Shown piece by piece: positions 8,777 through 17,220 of a stretch of 57,713 nt of DNA. The first letter of the stretch is position 1, and every line of letters begins with the position of its first letter. Source of the stretch: a virus; the IMG/VR virus record IMGVR_UViG_3300027865_000010, positions 1 to 57,713 of that record, one strand, 5' to 3'. Under the pieces are notes generated by a model. It worked only from the letters and a program-made list of their open reading frames with translations. It searched no databases and had not been told where the DNA came from. The translations under genes and the position numbers were made by a program.

Positions 8777-8792
8777 CGACGGTGATCCGCAG

Positions 8793-8816
8793 CCCGGGGG
8801 CAATATCGCCCCCGGG
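8793..8816. terminator. GC-rich hairpin, terminator-like
   Basis: Nine-base-pair perfect stem CCCGGGGGC / GCCCCCGGG with loop AATATC, just after the 8776 stop. No clean U-tract follows, so it may stabilise an mRNA end or be a weak terminator. Confidence 0.55.
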
Positions 8817-8854
8817 CCCGTGGACACGTTCCCCCTTACCCAGGAGATGTATCT

Positions 8855-9091
8855 ATGACAGTACGCACGGATGACGAGAACGATGCGACGGCGCTCAGCG
8901 ATGACGTGCTTCCAATGCTACGCATAGCGCAGACACCGCAGGATCCCGAAGATCCCGCACTGACTGATGGGCCTAGGCCCAATACTGCCGCAGAAGACGC
9001 CGATTTCGATGACGACTTCGATGACGATTGGGACTTCGCCGACGATGACAATGACTTCGAGGCGGATACAGAGGAGAGCAGCCACGCATGA
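8855..9091 (+). CDS. Very acidic small protein
   Basis: 78 residues; the last half is almost all Asp/Glu with Phe/Trp (DADFDDDFDDDWDF). ATG follows CAGGAGATGTATCT. Such acidic proteins in phages often mimic DNA to block host nucleases or defence proteins, but that is inference only. The stop overlaps the start of the next membrane protein. Confidence 0.75.
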   Translation: MTVRTDDENDATALSDDVLPMLRIAQTPQDPEDPALTDGPRPNTAAEDADFDDDFDDDWDFADDDNDFEADTEESSHA

Positions 9092-9228
9092 TCACACAAC
9101 TACTCCTAGCTGCCAAAGACCATCCGTCTGGTCTCACCTTCGGCATCGTAGTGCTTGTTGCTGGCTACGGTATGTACGTACTGTTCACGCTCATTTTCCC
9201 AGGCGATCCCAAAGGCCGCCGGGGGTAG
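9088..9228 (+). CDS. Small membrane protein (46 aa)
   Basis: ATGA overlap with the acidic gene. One clear membrane helix (LTFGIVVLVAGYGMYVLFTLIF) and a basic tail. The 3' end overlaps the convergent 9191-10414 gene by 38 bases. Unknown function. Confidence 0.65.
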   Translation: MITQLLLAAKDHPSGLTFGIVVLVAGYGMYVLFTLIFPGDPKGRRG

Positions 9229-10414
9229 GATTGTGCGCAGCTGCAATGGCTGCGTGATCCTCTGCAGGAATTGCACGACCTACGGATGCAGATTTCTGCG
9301 CAAAGGGACGAATGCCAGCAGCAGCAACGACCTCGTCGAACTGCTCTGCGTCGTCCCGGGGCAGCGTAGGCACGATCGTGGCCAGCTTCTCGGTGTCTAC
9401 CCAGGCACCAGCAGTGCTGATCGCGTCGGCAAAGTCCTCGCCAAGCGTGTCTGCGAGATCACGGACCGGCACCGCTTGCAGGTCCGCGCGTTTGTAGTAG
9501 TTGCCAGTCAGCGAGCCGATCAGCTCGTCAGAGACCTCGGCAGCGATCTTCGTGGTGACGCCAAACAGCACGTCCTCCGGGCGTTCAACGGTGTCGTCGT
9601 ACCGGCGATTCAAGCCGTGCTCGCGATCGAACTGGTCGATGATGCTGGCGATCTTCGTCAGCGGGGCAAAATGCTGCACGGCAATAGCTGGGGACTCCTC
9701 ACACAGTCGAGCCAGTTTTTCCAGCTCTTGCTGGATCGGCGTCGGCTTGAGGGTATTGCCCAGGATGCGCACGCGCGTACGGATCAGCGCTGCGGCGTCC
9801 TTGCTGGCGCAGCCGCCCATACCGGCGGTTTTCTCCAGCATATCGCGGTGTGCGCTGACGTCGGCGCCCAGTTGTGCGGCCTTCTGCAGGATCTTGTCGG
9901 CGACCTGCCGGCGATCCTCGAAGGGCAGTAGATCGCGGCGGGCCTCAAGCCAGGCCGCTGCGGTCTTCACTTCCCGCGGATTCCGCATCGGGTAGTGGCG
10001 TTCCTTTGTGCCATCAGTGTGCTTGAATACGATAGCGAACGTGTCGTCTTCCAGCGTAACCGGCTCGGGCGTTTGAAGCGCTGCAGCTTTCTCCTGGATC
10101 GTCTTGAGGTAGCCGCCGATGCGGAAGTACTTGGCGGCTTTGAGCAGATTCTGCTCCAGCAGCTGGGCACGGCCGCTTGGCATTTCGGCCTTCTTCTCAT
10201 AGAAAAACACCGATGAGATCAGCGTGGCTGGTCCGGTGTGAATCGGAAAGCGCCGGCGCGTTATGTCGGCAAACAGGTGCGGTGGGAGGTCGTCAGTACC
10301 GCACACGTCGTCGGAGTTCGCATTCTTGACAAAGTCAGGCAGCGGGTACAATGCTGCGATACGGTGTAGCTCTTGACCGTTGCGGTCGTCCGTCTGATCG
10401 ATTACGGTGGACAT
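9191..10414 (-). CDS. Hypothetical protein, possibly virion-associated
   Basis: 407 residues from the ATG at 10414 (GGAG nearby on the minus strand). Contains LPPHLFADITRRRFPIHTGP, a pattern I associate with proteins of large phages found near virion genes, but I cannot name the family. Mostly helical, with no enzyme motif seen. It starts 27 bases from the divergent primase gene, so the two probably share a control region. Confidence 0.7.
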   Translation of the reverse strand: MSTVIDQTDDRNGQELHRIAALYPLPDFVKNANSDDVCGTDDLPPHLFADITRRRFPIHTGPATLISSVFFYEKKAEMPSGRAQLLEQNLLKAAKYFRIGGYLKTIQEKAAALQTPEPVTLEDDTFAIVFKHTDGTKERHYPMRNPREVKTAAAWLEARRDLLPFEDRRQVADKILQKAAQLGADVSAHRDMLEKTAGMGGCASKDAAALIRTRVRILGNTLKPTPIQQELEKLARLCEESPAIAVQHFAPLTKIASIIDQFDREHGLNRRYDDTVERPEDVLFGVTTKIAAEVSDELIGSLTGNYYKRADLQAVPVRDLADTLGEDFADAISTAGAWVDTEKLATIVPTLPRDDAEQFDEVVAAAGIRPFAQKSASVGRAIPAEDHAAIAAAHNPTPGGLWDRLGK

Positions 10415-10441
10415 ATTGGGGCTCCTGTACCGGAGGACTAG

Positions 10442-13240
10442 ATGCGACAACGACAACAACGACGTTCACTCAACGCATATGTCGGTTGGCACCAAGTACT
10501 ACCATTGCTTGGGGTTAAGGCCACCACCGGCTCCATGCCGCTGATGGTGCAGTGCCCATTGTGCCACGGACACCGCCTTCACATCTATGATGATACCAAA
10601 TTCGGCGGAAACTGGCACTACTGTCCTGACTGCCGCTCTGCGGGCGATATGATCGAGCTGGCGGCTGCTACCTGGGATTGCGACCTCCCACAGGCGATTC
10701 ACAAGCTAACGGGCCATGGGGCGCCGTTCTCCGGGACAACGCTTACCCTAGACGCCATCGAGGCTTACGCCTACGAGTGCCCTGGAATGCAGGAGAGGTG
10801 CCGCCTGCTGGCGATAGCGGGCCGGAAGCGGCTAGGGAGCGGTCTGCAGGTCGCCGGGCTCCTGCATCAGCTGGGGCTCCCGAAAGATCAGCACCGGCAG
10901 TACTGGAAGTCGCGGATGGGCCGATTTATGGGTGGCGTGCCGCGGTTGCGGGCGCTGCGCACATTTGCGCCCACCGTCACGGAGAAACAGAGCTACGCGA
11001 CCACTCCACATGGCACGCTGTTTCCGGGTAAGGCTTGGCACGACGTGCTTTCTGTGCCTTTTCACGATCTCCCGGGGCGATGTGCCGGCGTCTTGTTCTT
11101 GGGGCGGAAGGGCAAGCCTGACAAGGACTACGCCTTCAAGGTCGTAGACACGAACACACGGGCAGCAGCAGACCCCTCAACAGAAATTGGCTGCTGCATG
11201 TACGACGTGATGGATGCGCCAACAGCACACACTGAGTGGTTCCAGAACACGATCTTCGTGATGAACGATCCGCTGCAGGCGTTGAAGATGCAAGCACGAT
11301 TCATGCGTGACTCAGAGCTGCCGCTGCCGATTGTCGGAACGTACCCAGCACGCGTCAGACGCCGCGCCCATGAGTGGCGCCTCGTATCCCACGATATCTG
11401 GGGCGCACGTCCCGACAAGAAATTCATCTTCTGGGGAGCAAAGCTGTCGCCGGATCTGTTTGACATGGCTGCGCGCGCTGACGGCCTGATCTACATCAGC
11501 AGGCATTTGCTGGACTTGCAACAGCAGCCGATGCAGCTCTGGCTGCGGCACATCCAGAAACGCGCACGGCACTGGACAGAGGTCCTGGAGACGCAGCTAC
11601 GCGTACTGCCAGAGGCTGCCGCAGTGACGCTGCTGCAGCAGATGAACATGCCGCCTGGGCGCATGCAGTACTTCAAGGCAACTTGCGCACCGCAAGTACG
11701 GGAGCTCCTCGACCGGCATCGGCACGACGTACGGCTGCTCAGTTCTGTCATAGTCCGCGGGAAGCGAATCACTGAGTCCGAGGCGGGCTGGTTCCTGCAG
11801 AAGACCAGCGAGTGCATCTCAGACGCTGTAATCCGCGTCGAGAAGGTGATCTGCCGCGATGACGACGAAAACGCTGAAGCCTACTATCACGGACGCATAC
11901 TCTACCAAGAGGAGCAAATCGAGTTCACGGAGCCCATGTCGAAGGTCGACAAGAACCCGGGTGAGTGGCTCAAGAAGAAGCTGTTGGCCAAGGCGAAGAA
12001 GCTTGTGACTGTTCGCCGGGGCTGGACTGTTCACCTCATGGACGTTGCTCGTGCTTTCTATACACCAACGGTCATCAATGAGGACGGCCGTTTTGGCTGG
12101 AAGCCGCGAGACTCGCAGTTCCTGCTGCCGCAGTTCGCTGTGCACCTGGGCGGCTCGGTCAGCGAAGCCGCAGCCCATACCGTTGACGAGTGGACGCCCG
12201 GCCGCAACCTGACGCCGCCCAGTATCCCACCAGCAGACATTGCAATGATCACGCGCGATACGCCGTCCAATCGCATCTTCTGGGCGGCTATGGGCTGTCT
12301 GGGGGCCAACATCATTGCGCCAGCTACGGGCCAACCAGTACGCGGTATCGGGGTAGTGGGTCACGGCGCGTTGATGGTTGGGCACGCCGCCGCCACGGCT
12401 GCTGGTTGCTGCGAGCTCTCTGGCATGAGCACAGGCGGGCGCTACGGAGTGCGCCTCGCTAACCAGCTCACACAAATCACAACACGGCACCGGTGGCCGC
12501 TGTACCTGACACTTACACGCGGATGCAGCAGGACGATCCTCGGTAACTGGCTTAACGGCGACTTCCTGCGCAACGTGATGACGTATCTTGACAAGTATCA
12601 GGCAGATCTCGCCGGCATGCTGGATCCGTGGCGGTTTGTCCGCTGCACTGACCCAGTTGAGCCAGGACCAGAGGTCCAACTGTACGGTAGGCACGTCATA
12701 CCGATGTGGCTTGAACGCGTGGCCAAACGCAAGCTGCTGCTGGAGTCTGACGCCGGTAGCGAAGGCCACCGAGTATTGGATGACATGGCGCACATGATGG
12801 CGCCGTACGGAGATAGTGACTTCATCCAGAGCGCACATACGCTCATTGACGACGAGACCGACGATCCAAGCAGCCAGGCGGTGCGCTTCGTTTCGCTGGT
12901 ATGTCGCTTTGTAATGGACGGGGTTCTACGTACGGAGCAAGCGGGCTATGACGCCGATGCGGGCACAGCCGCCATCGTCAAAGTCGATGACGGTACGCGT
13001 GCGCCTGGGGTCTTCATCGGCCGCGAGATGCTCGCACGTGCTACCACGCAGCGTTATCTGCCACTTCCGGACCCGGGGCGTATCACCGACGCACTGCGGG
13101 CTGCCAATGCGCTGGACTGCGAATGCCAGTATAATGGCGAGACAGGGTGGTTCATTATCGAATCATGGTGGAGCCGGCAGGTTGACCTATGCCAGGCCCA
13201 TCAGCAACAGCGCCTACGGGTGATTGGGGGTTCGCGATGA
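10442..13240 (+). CDS. Primase-like protein with DnaG-type zinc finger
   Basis: 932 residues. The N-terminus has a DnaG-like CHC2 zinc domain: CPLC at 38-41, NWHYCPDC at 58-64, then GDMIEL. The rest is long and unfamiliar. I see no GxxxxGK(T/S) Walker A, so no helicase activity is evident, and the TOPRIM acidic motif is not obvious. Best call is a primase or primase-like replication protein. Its TGA overlaps the ATG of the next gene. Confidence 0.75.
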   Translation: MRQRQQRRSLNAYVGWHQVLPLLGVKATTGSMPLMVQCPLCHGHRLHIYDDTKFGGNWHYCPDCRSAGDMIELAAATWDCDLPQAIHKLTGHGAPFSGTTLTLDAIEAYAYECPGMQERCRLLAIAGRKRLGSGLQVAGLLHQLGLPKDQHRQYWKSRMGRFMGGVPRLRALRTFAPTVTEKQSYATTPHGTLFPGKAWHDVLSVPFHDLPGRCAGVLFLGRKGKPDKDYAFKVVDTNTRAAADPSTEIGCCMYDVMDAPTAHTEWFQNTIFVMNDPLQALKMQARFMRDSELPLPIVGTYPARVRRRAHEWRLVSHDIWGARPDKKFIFWGAKLSPDLFDMAARADGLIYISRHLLDLQQQPMQLWLRHIQKRARHWTEVLETQLRVLPEAAAVTLLQQMNMPPGRMQYFKATCAPQVRELLDRHRHDVRLLSSVIVRGKRITESEAGWFLQKTSECISDAVIRVEKVICRDDDENAEAYYHGRILYQEEQIEFTEPMSKVDKNPGEWLKKKLLAKAKKLVTVRRGWTVHLMDVARAFYTPTVINEDGRFGWKPRDSQFLLPQFAVHLGGSVSEAAAHTVDEWTPGRNLTPPSIPPADIAMITRDTPSNRIFWAAMGCLGANIIAPATGQPVRGIGVVGHGALMVGHAAATAAGCCELSGMSTGGRYGVRLANQLTQITTRHRWPLYLTLTRGCSRTILGNWLNGDFLRNVMTYLDKYQADLAGMLDPWRFVRCTDPVEPGPEVQLYGRHVIPMWLERVAKRKLLLESDAGSEGHRVLDDMAHMMAPYGDSDFIQSAHTLIDDETDDPSSQAVRFVSLVCRFVMDGVLRTEQAGYDADAGTAAIVKVDDGTRAPGVFIGREMLARATTQRYLPLPDPGRITDALRAANALDCECQYNGETGWFIIESWWSRQVDLCQAHQQQRLRVIGGSR

Positions 13241-13518
13241 ATGCGCGTAATATGCTGAAGCTGTGTAGGGCGGCGCATAAACGGCTGTATGCGCTGGAAA
13301 AGGTACTGCCACGCTTTCCGGTAGACCGCGATATCGCTAGTTTCATCTGCGCCGCACGTAGCGATGTCGCAGAGCTGGTGCATATCGCTAAGCTTGAGAC
13401 AGCCAATCGCGTCACCGTTGAACAGGTATCACATGTCCGCCAGATCCTGTCGGCAACACGCAACCACCTACAAAGTGTCCCCGACGCCGCGGAGAAGGAG
13501 CCAGATGAAGAAGTTTAA
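13237..13518 (+). CDS. Small helical hypothetical protein
   Basis: 93 residues from the ATG overlapping the primase stop. All-helical, basic N-terminus, acidic C-terminus. It overlaps the start of the CMP-sugar synthetase gene by 14 bases, so it is the link between the replication gene and the sugar operon. No family recognised. Confidence 0.65.
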   Translation: MNARNMLKLCRAAHKRLYALEKVLPRFPVDRDIASFICAARSDVAELVHIAKLETANRVTVEQVSHVRQILSATRNHLQSVPDAAEKEPDEEV

Positions 13519-14209
13519 GGTCGTCGGCGTCGTGCCGGCAAAGGGCACCAGTACACGCGTGCCTGGAAAGAACATGCGTGTACTCGGCGGACAGGGTCCG
13601 CCATTGGCCGCCAGGGCCTTTAACAAGTTGCGGAGCGTCCCCGAGATCGACAAGGTGTTTCTCGATACGGACTGCCCCGAGATCCGCGCAAGCGTAGAGA
13701 CAGACGAGTGCGCGCACGTCATACGCCGGTCGTCGCAGCTGGACACAAACAGCACGGACGGCAACCATCTGTTGCTCGACACCATGTCACGTATACCGGC
13801 AAGGATCTATGTGCAGTACCTCTGTACCAGTCCGTTTGTGCGTCCGGAGACGATCAGCAAGGCGATAAAGGAAGTCGTTTATCACGACTATGACGGTGCA
13901 TTCCTGGTATGCAAAGCACACCTGCTCCGCTGGCATCGTCGGGGCCTCCCCGTCCAGGATATCTGCCAGCCGTGTTACAACTTGAAACCCCTACCCAACA
14001 GCCAAACTGTACCTGAGACGGTTTGGGACACCACCGCGCTGTACGTAGTCACCAGCGAGGCGTTGATGCGCACACGCTGCCGCACACCGATGCCTAACGT
14101 CTCTATGATCTTCGTCGACGCCCTCGAGGCTATCGATATCAACACAGAAGAAGACTTCGACATTGCCGATCTAATCGCACGCGGGCAGAATGCACTAACC
14201 AAGCACTAG
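13505..14209 (+). CDS. CMP-nonulosonate (CMP-sialate/KDO-type) synthetase-like
   Basis: 234 residues from ATG 13505 with AAGGAG upstream. The N-terminal VVPAKGTSTRVPGKNMR loop (residues 9-24) matches the nucleotide-binding signature of NeuA/KdsB-type cytidylyltransferases, and the C-terminal EAIDINTEEDFDIAD fits the conserved closing Asp motif. The enzyme would activate an acidic sugar (a sialic, pseudaminic or KDO-type acid) with CTP. It is first in a four-enzyme cluster with a glycosyltransferase, an aldolase-like protein and NeuB. Sugar identity cannot be read from sequence. Confidence 0.85.
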   Translation: MKKFKVVGVVPAKGTSTRVPGKNMRVLGGQGPPLAARAFNKLRSVPEIDKVFLDTDCPEIRASVETDECAHVIRRSSQLDTNSTDGNHLLLDTMSRIPARIYVQYLCTSPFVRPETISKAIKEVVYHDYDGAFLVCKAHLLRWHRRGLPVQDICQPCYNLKPLPNSQTVPETVWDTTALYVVTSEALMRTRCRTPMPNVSMIFVDALEAIDINTEEDFDIADLIARGQNALTKH

Positions 14210-14217
14210 GTACTACT

Positions 14218-14970
14218 ATGATCGTCTCTGTTGTAGCAAACGGCCCATCTGCGGCCGGCAAGGGCAAGAGCATCGACAATGCGGACAAGGTCGTCCGTAT
14301 CAAGGCCTTTTGGGCGCACGCTGCCGAGGACGCGGGTAAGCGTACCCACGCGGTCGCCTGGTTTGGTGACCCTTATGGGTGGGACAGCAGGCCTGCTGAT
14401 CTCTACTGTGAGCACTGGTACACGCACGGCCCGACGCAGATAATGCACAACACCGTAAACGGCAAGCGGAATCTGCGAGAGTTCAACAAGCTCGCTGACA
14501 TGCAGCCGATACGGTGGCTTACGCACGAGTACTGGAAGCGGCTAGCCTTCAGACTCAAGCTTTGTCCGTCTACAGGCTTCATTGCCGTGGCTATGGCTAT
14601 GAAGGTCTTCAAGCCAGACGTACTCAAACTGTTTGGCTTCGATTCGACGGTACCCGAGCAACCACACTACTACGATGCGCGGACCCCGTATGTTGACGCT
14701 GGGTTTCCGCACATGATGCTGAAAGAGAAGCTGCTGTTCGCCAAGATCCTTGACGGCAGTTGGCTTGGGCAGCCATGTACGACCCAACTGTGCTGGTGTG
14801 CTATGCCGGATCTCGTACGCCGTCTGCGTACAGAAGACGATCCAGAGCTACTCCAGCGCTATGCAGATGCCTTTGACGTCGGTGTCGAGGGTGCGTTTAC
14901 AGCTGCCGCTGACCCAATGCTATCAGCGTTTCCACTGAAACCAGGAGACCCACGTGCAGACAGTAGTTGA
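14218..14970 (+). CDS. Sialyltransferase-like glycosyltransferase (GT29/GT42 type)
   Basis: 250 residues. The start VSVVANGPS (residues 3-11) and the internal PSTGFIAVAMAM...LFGFD (117-142) resemble the CMP-sugar-binding motifs of GT42 and GT29 sialyltransferases. A late His (150) could serve catalysis. It probably transfers the sugar made by the flanking NeuA/NeuB-like enzymes. Acceptor unknown: DNA, capsid or host surface are all possible. Nine bases separate it from the synthetase gene. Confidence 0.75.
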   Translation: MIVSVVANGPSAAGKGKSIDNADKVVRIKAFWAHAAEDAGKRTHAVAWFGDPYGWDSRPADLYCEHWYTHGPTQIMHNTVNGKRNLREFNKLADMQPIRWLTHEYWKRLAFRLKLCPSTGFIAVAMAMKVFKPDVLKLFGFDSTVPEQPHYYDARTPYVDAGFPHMMLKEKLLFAKILDGSWLGQPCTTQLCWCAMPDLVRRLRTEDDPELLQRYADAFDVGVEGAFTAAADPMLSAFPLKPGDPRADSS

Positions 14971-15610
14971 GCGTCTGCGCCGGCTGTATGCTGGCGTGGT
15001 CTATGACACGATGTACTTCGACATGGACCTACGAAATTTCACGCCGGGTACGACTATCAAACCGCTAGGGCGACACGCCCCGCGGCCGCTTGTTGGCCCT
15101 GCGTTTACGTGTGTGGGACAGCACCTAGCCGACGATAAACTACTCGACGACAGTGTGCGACTTACGATGCTACAGGAAATGACGCCCGGCTGCGTACAGG
15201 TGATCGACGGCGGTGACGACCTGAGCGTTGCGCACTACGGCGACATTTCGGCTAGGCTAGCACGTAAGGCTGGCGCTGTTGGTGCTGTCATTCGTGGCCA
15301 TACCCGCGATGCGCGCATGATCCGGCAGATCAAGTTTCCCGTCTATTGCTTGGGCGTAACGCCGGTAGATGCGTACGGTCGGTGGCAAATTCGTGCATGG
15401 CAAAAACCGATTTGGCTCAGTCCAACGGTCCGAGCACAGCCTAACGACATCATCTTTGCAGATAACGATGGCGTACTGGTTATCCCGCATGCAAAGGCAG
15501 AACAGATCTGTATCCACGCAGAAGCGCGGGCCGTTATCGAAGACAAGATCCGAGCAGACCTGGAAGAGCTCACGCCGGAGGCGCTGTACTCAAGACACGG
15601 GAGGTGGTAA
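14954..15610 (+). CDS. RraA-family aldolase-like protein
   Basis: 218 residues from GTG 14954 after CCAGGAGA. The RraA/HMG-CHA aldolase core is visible: RGHTRDA (114-120) with catalytic Arg-Asp, then FPVYCLGVTP, and DIIFADNDGVLVIP (about 165-178). Catalytic members are metal-dependent pyruvate aldolases; others bind RNase E. Next to NeuB and NeuA a role in making or trimming an alpha-keto-acid sugar is more likely. Confidence 0.85.
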   Translation: MQTVVERLRRLYAGVVYDTMYFDMDLRNFTPGTTIKPLGRHAPRPLVGPAFTCVGQHLADDKLLDDSVRLTMLQEMTPGCVQVIDGGDDLSVAHYGDISARLARKAGAVGAVIRGHTRDARMIRQIKFPVYCLGVTPVDAYGRWQIRAWQKPIWLSPTVRAQPNDIIFADNDGVLVIPHAKAEQICIHAEARAVIEDKIRADLEELTPEALYSRHGRW

Positions 15611-15797
15611 TGCCTACTATCTTGGCCAGCAGGAACGGGAGACGGCAGCAGCTGTACGAGAGGCCAAAGCAGTCATCCGCCAGAAAGAGGCGCGGATCAA
15701 AGAGCTCGAGAAACAGCGTAAGGCGGAACAGCAACATACAGCTGCGTTGCTTGCAGCCGGTGACGTAGTTCCGATACGGGAGGCAGACAATGGTTGA
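15610..15797 (+). CDS. Coiled-coil open frame lacking a clear start
   Basis: The frame read from about 15612 to 15797 encodes a convincing coiled coil (ERETAAAVREAKAVIRQKEA... then EQQHTAALLAAGDVV) whose stop overlaps the NeuB start. No ATG/GTG/TTG lies in frame after the previous gene. The ATG at 15610, overlapping the RraA stop (TAATG), opens a different frame of 52 codons. A -1 shift early in that frame would make one protein. Otherwise the start is non-standard or a base is missing. Confidence 0.45.
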
Positions 15798-16707
15798 GCT
15801 CGTAGCCGAGTTTACGACAAACCACATGGGCCATATGGGGCTGTTGCTCCGCATGGTCAAAGCGGCCAAGCAGGCCGGCGCTGATACCATCAAGATGCAG
15901 AAGAAGCACGTGAAGTCGTTCTACACCCCCGAAAAGCTGAACAGTCCCTATTCCAGCCCGTTCGGGAAGACCTATCGGGACTATCGGACCATGTTCGAGC
16001 TCGATGATGGTGACTGGCACCGCTTCAGCGCAGAGTGCCGCTATGCGGACATCCCGTGGTATGCTACCGCGCAGACTGCAGATAGTATGGCATTCCTGCG
16101 TGGAAACTCAGTACGGCGGCGCATCAAGGTCTCATCCACGAACGCGCATAAGCCAGAAGTCCTGCGACAGATTGCGGCAGAGACGCCGGTATCATGGGAG
16201 GTCGTGCTGTCAGTTGCTGGCTGCACGCTGCCTGAGATCGAGCAGGTGATCGCGATATTCGAGGAGCACAAGAAGCTCTGGATCCTGCACTGTGTCGCTG
16301 TGTACCCGTGCCCGGACCTCTATCTTCGGCTGGAGAACATCCCTACGCTGAAGCGGTTATTCGGGTCAGATAGGATCCGTATTGGCTACTCAGGGCACGA
16401 GATGGGCATCAAGTCATCAATCATGGCTGCACAGCTGGGCGCTGAGATGGTCGAGCGGCATTTCTGCCTGTCCCGCCACTCATTCGTCCATCACATCGAT
16501 TGCAGCCTGGAGCCCGCGGAGTTCAGGGCGCTGGCAGACGCGGTCCACAGTGACGATCTGGCAATAGTTGAGCTGGAGGCGAAGGATGTTCCCGAAGCAG
16601 ATTTCGGGATGTCGGACGCAGAAAAGCCGTTTCTAGTTGACCAGGCGTACGGAACACAGTATCTTGGTACTTCTAGCACGTTCGACCCGCGCTTACGGCG
16701 CACATGA
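15790..16707 (+). CDS. NeuB-like nonulosonate synthase
   Basis: 305 residues. The start LVAEFTTNHMGHMG (residues 4-17), DTIKMQKK and a late IGYSGHEMGI segment are the pattern of NeuB/SpsE enzymes, which condense phosphoenolpyruvate with a six-carbon amino sugar to give a nine-carbon acid. The C-terminal antifreeze-like (SAF) domain common in bacterial NeuB seems absent, so this is a catalytic-domain-only form. Last gene of the sugar operon; a 12-bp hairpin follows. Confidence 0.88.
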   Translation: MVELVAEFTTNHMGHMGLLLRMVKAAKQAGADTIKMQKKHVKSFYTPEKLNSPYSSPFGKTYRDYRTMFELDDGDWHRFSAECRYADIPWYATAQTADSMAFLRGNSVRRRIKVSSTNAHKPEVLRQIAAETPVSWEVVLSVAGCTLPEIEQVIAIFEEHKKLWILHCVAVYPCPDLYLRLENIPTLKRLFGSDRIRIGYSGHEMGIKSSIMAAQLGAEMVERHFCLSRHSFVHHIDCSLEPAEFRALADAVHSDDLAIVELEAKDVPEADFGMSDAEKPFLVDQAYGTQYLGTSSTFDPRLRRT

Positions 16708-16734
16708 TGTGGGGTTGCAAGTTCGTTGCTGGTA

Positions 16735-16763
16735 GGTTAGAGTCACTGCATGTGACTCTAACC
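16735..16763. terminator. Perfect 12-bp hairpin after the sugar operon
   Basis: GGTTAGAGTCAC / GTGACTCTAACC with loop TGCAT. No U-tract follows, so it may be an RNA processing or stability element, or a protein-binding palindrome, rather than a standard terminator. Confidence 0.6.
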
Positions 16764-16773
16764 AAGGTATCGC

Positions 16774-16866
16774 ATGCCAGCCAGCGATCCGAAAGCCTAC
16801 GCCGCTAAGCACTACCAGGCAAACAAAGAGACGTACCTCGCAAGTACACGTGCACTCCCTTCGTAA
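16774..16866 (+). pseudogene. Truncated N-terminus of a homing-endonuclease-like gene
   Basis: 30 codons: MPASDPKAYAAKHYQANKET and then a stop. This Lys/Tyr-rich start is typical of HNH or endonuclease VII-like phage proteins, but the nuclease part is missing. Its 3' end collides with the opposite-strand fragment 16812-16940, as if a deletion removed the 3' halves of both. Confidence 0.45.
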
Positions 16867-16940
16867 TCGGATGTCGGCCAGTTGGAGCAATTCTTGCACC
16901 AGTGCCATGTGTCGCTTCCACGTTTTCGACGGTACGTCAT
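16812..16940 (-). pseudogene. Truncated small zinc protein (GSDTWHWC family)
   Basis: 42 codons from an ATG with GGAGG upstream. It begins MTYRRKRGSDTWHWCKNCSN, which I recognise as a common small protein family of actinobacteria and their phages; normally a second CxxC pair follows. Here the reading ends in unrelated codons, so the C-terminal half is lost. It overlaps the start of the divergent gene at 16939. Confidence 0.55.
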
Positions 16941-17220
16941 GTCAGCCTCCTTCGATCAGGAACTAGGTGTTAGGCAACCCTACGGGGGGTTGTCACGAGA
17001 AATCTGCAAGCTCTGCTATCACCCAAACCCTGTTGGGTTTGACGTGCCTGATGACGTATGGGCTGCGGTTGTGCCCAGCGAGTACCGCAACCGCGTCGTC
17101 TGCCTCCCCTGCTTTGTGCGACTCGCAGATGAGAAATTGATCGCATGGGACACAGATATTCAGTTTTACCCCGTAAGTGTTGCGACCCACCGTTCTGCTG
17201 TCAATAGCTCTTGCATGTAG
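16939..17220 (+). CDS. Small zinc-binding phage protein
   Basis: 93 residues from ATG 16939. Two cysteine pairs (ICKLCYHPNPVGFDVP and VVCLPCFVRLAD) form a likely zinc ribbon of a type I have seen in other phages, function unknown. The tail VATHRSAVNSSCM looks like random extension. The earlier in-frame opening at 16882 would cross the truncated-gene junction, so I chose 16939. Confidence 0.7.
   Translation: MSASFDQELGVRQPYGGLSREICKLCYHPNPVGFDVPDDVWAAVVPSEYRNRVVCLPCFVRLADEKLIAWDTDIQFYPVSVATHRSAVNSSCM

Noticed and set aside
11819-12838. 339-codon minus-strand frame inside the primase-like gene
   Set aside because: Antisense to a strongly supported gene, composition atypical for a protein, no start signal.
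10442-13240. Possible helicase domain in the primase-like protein
   Set aside because: The glycine-rich GVVGHGALMVGHAAA stretch lacks the GK(T/S) of a Walker A, so I call only the primase zinc domain.
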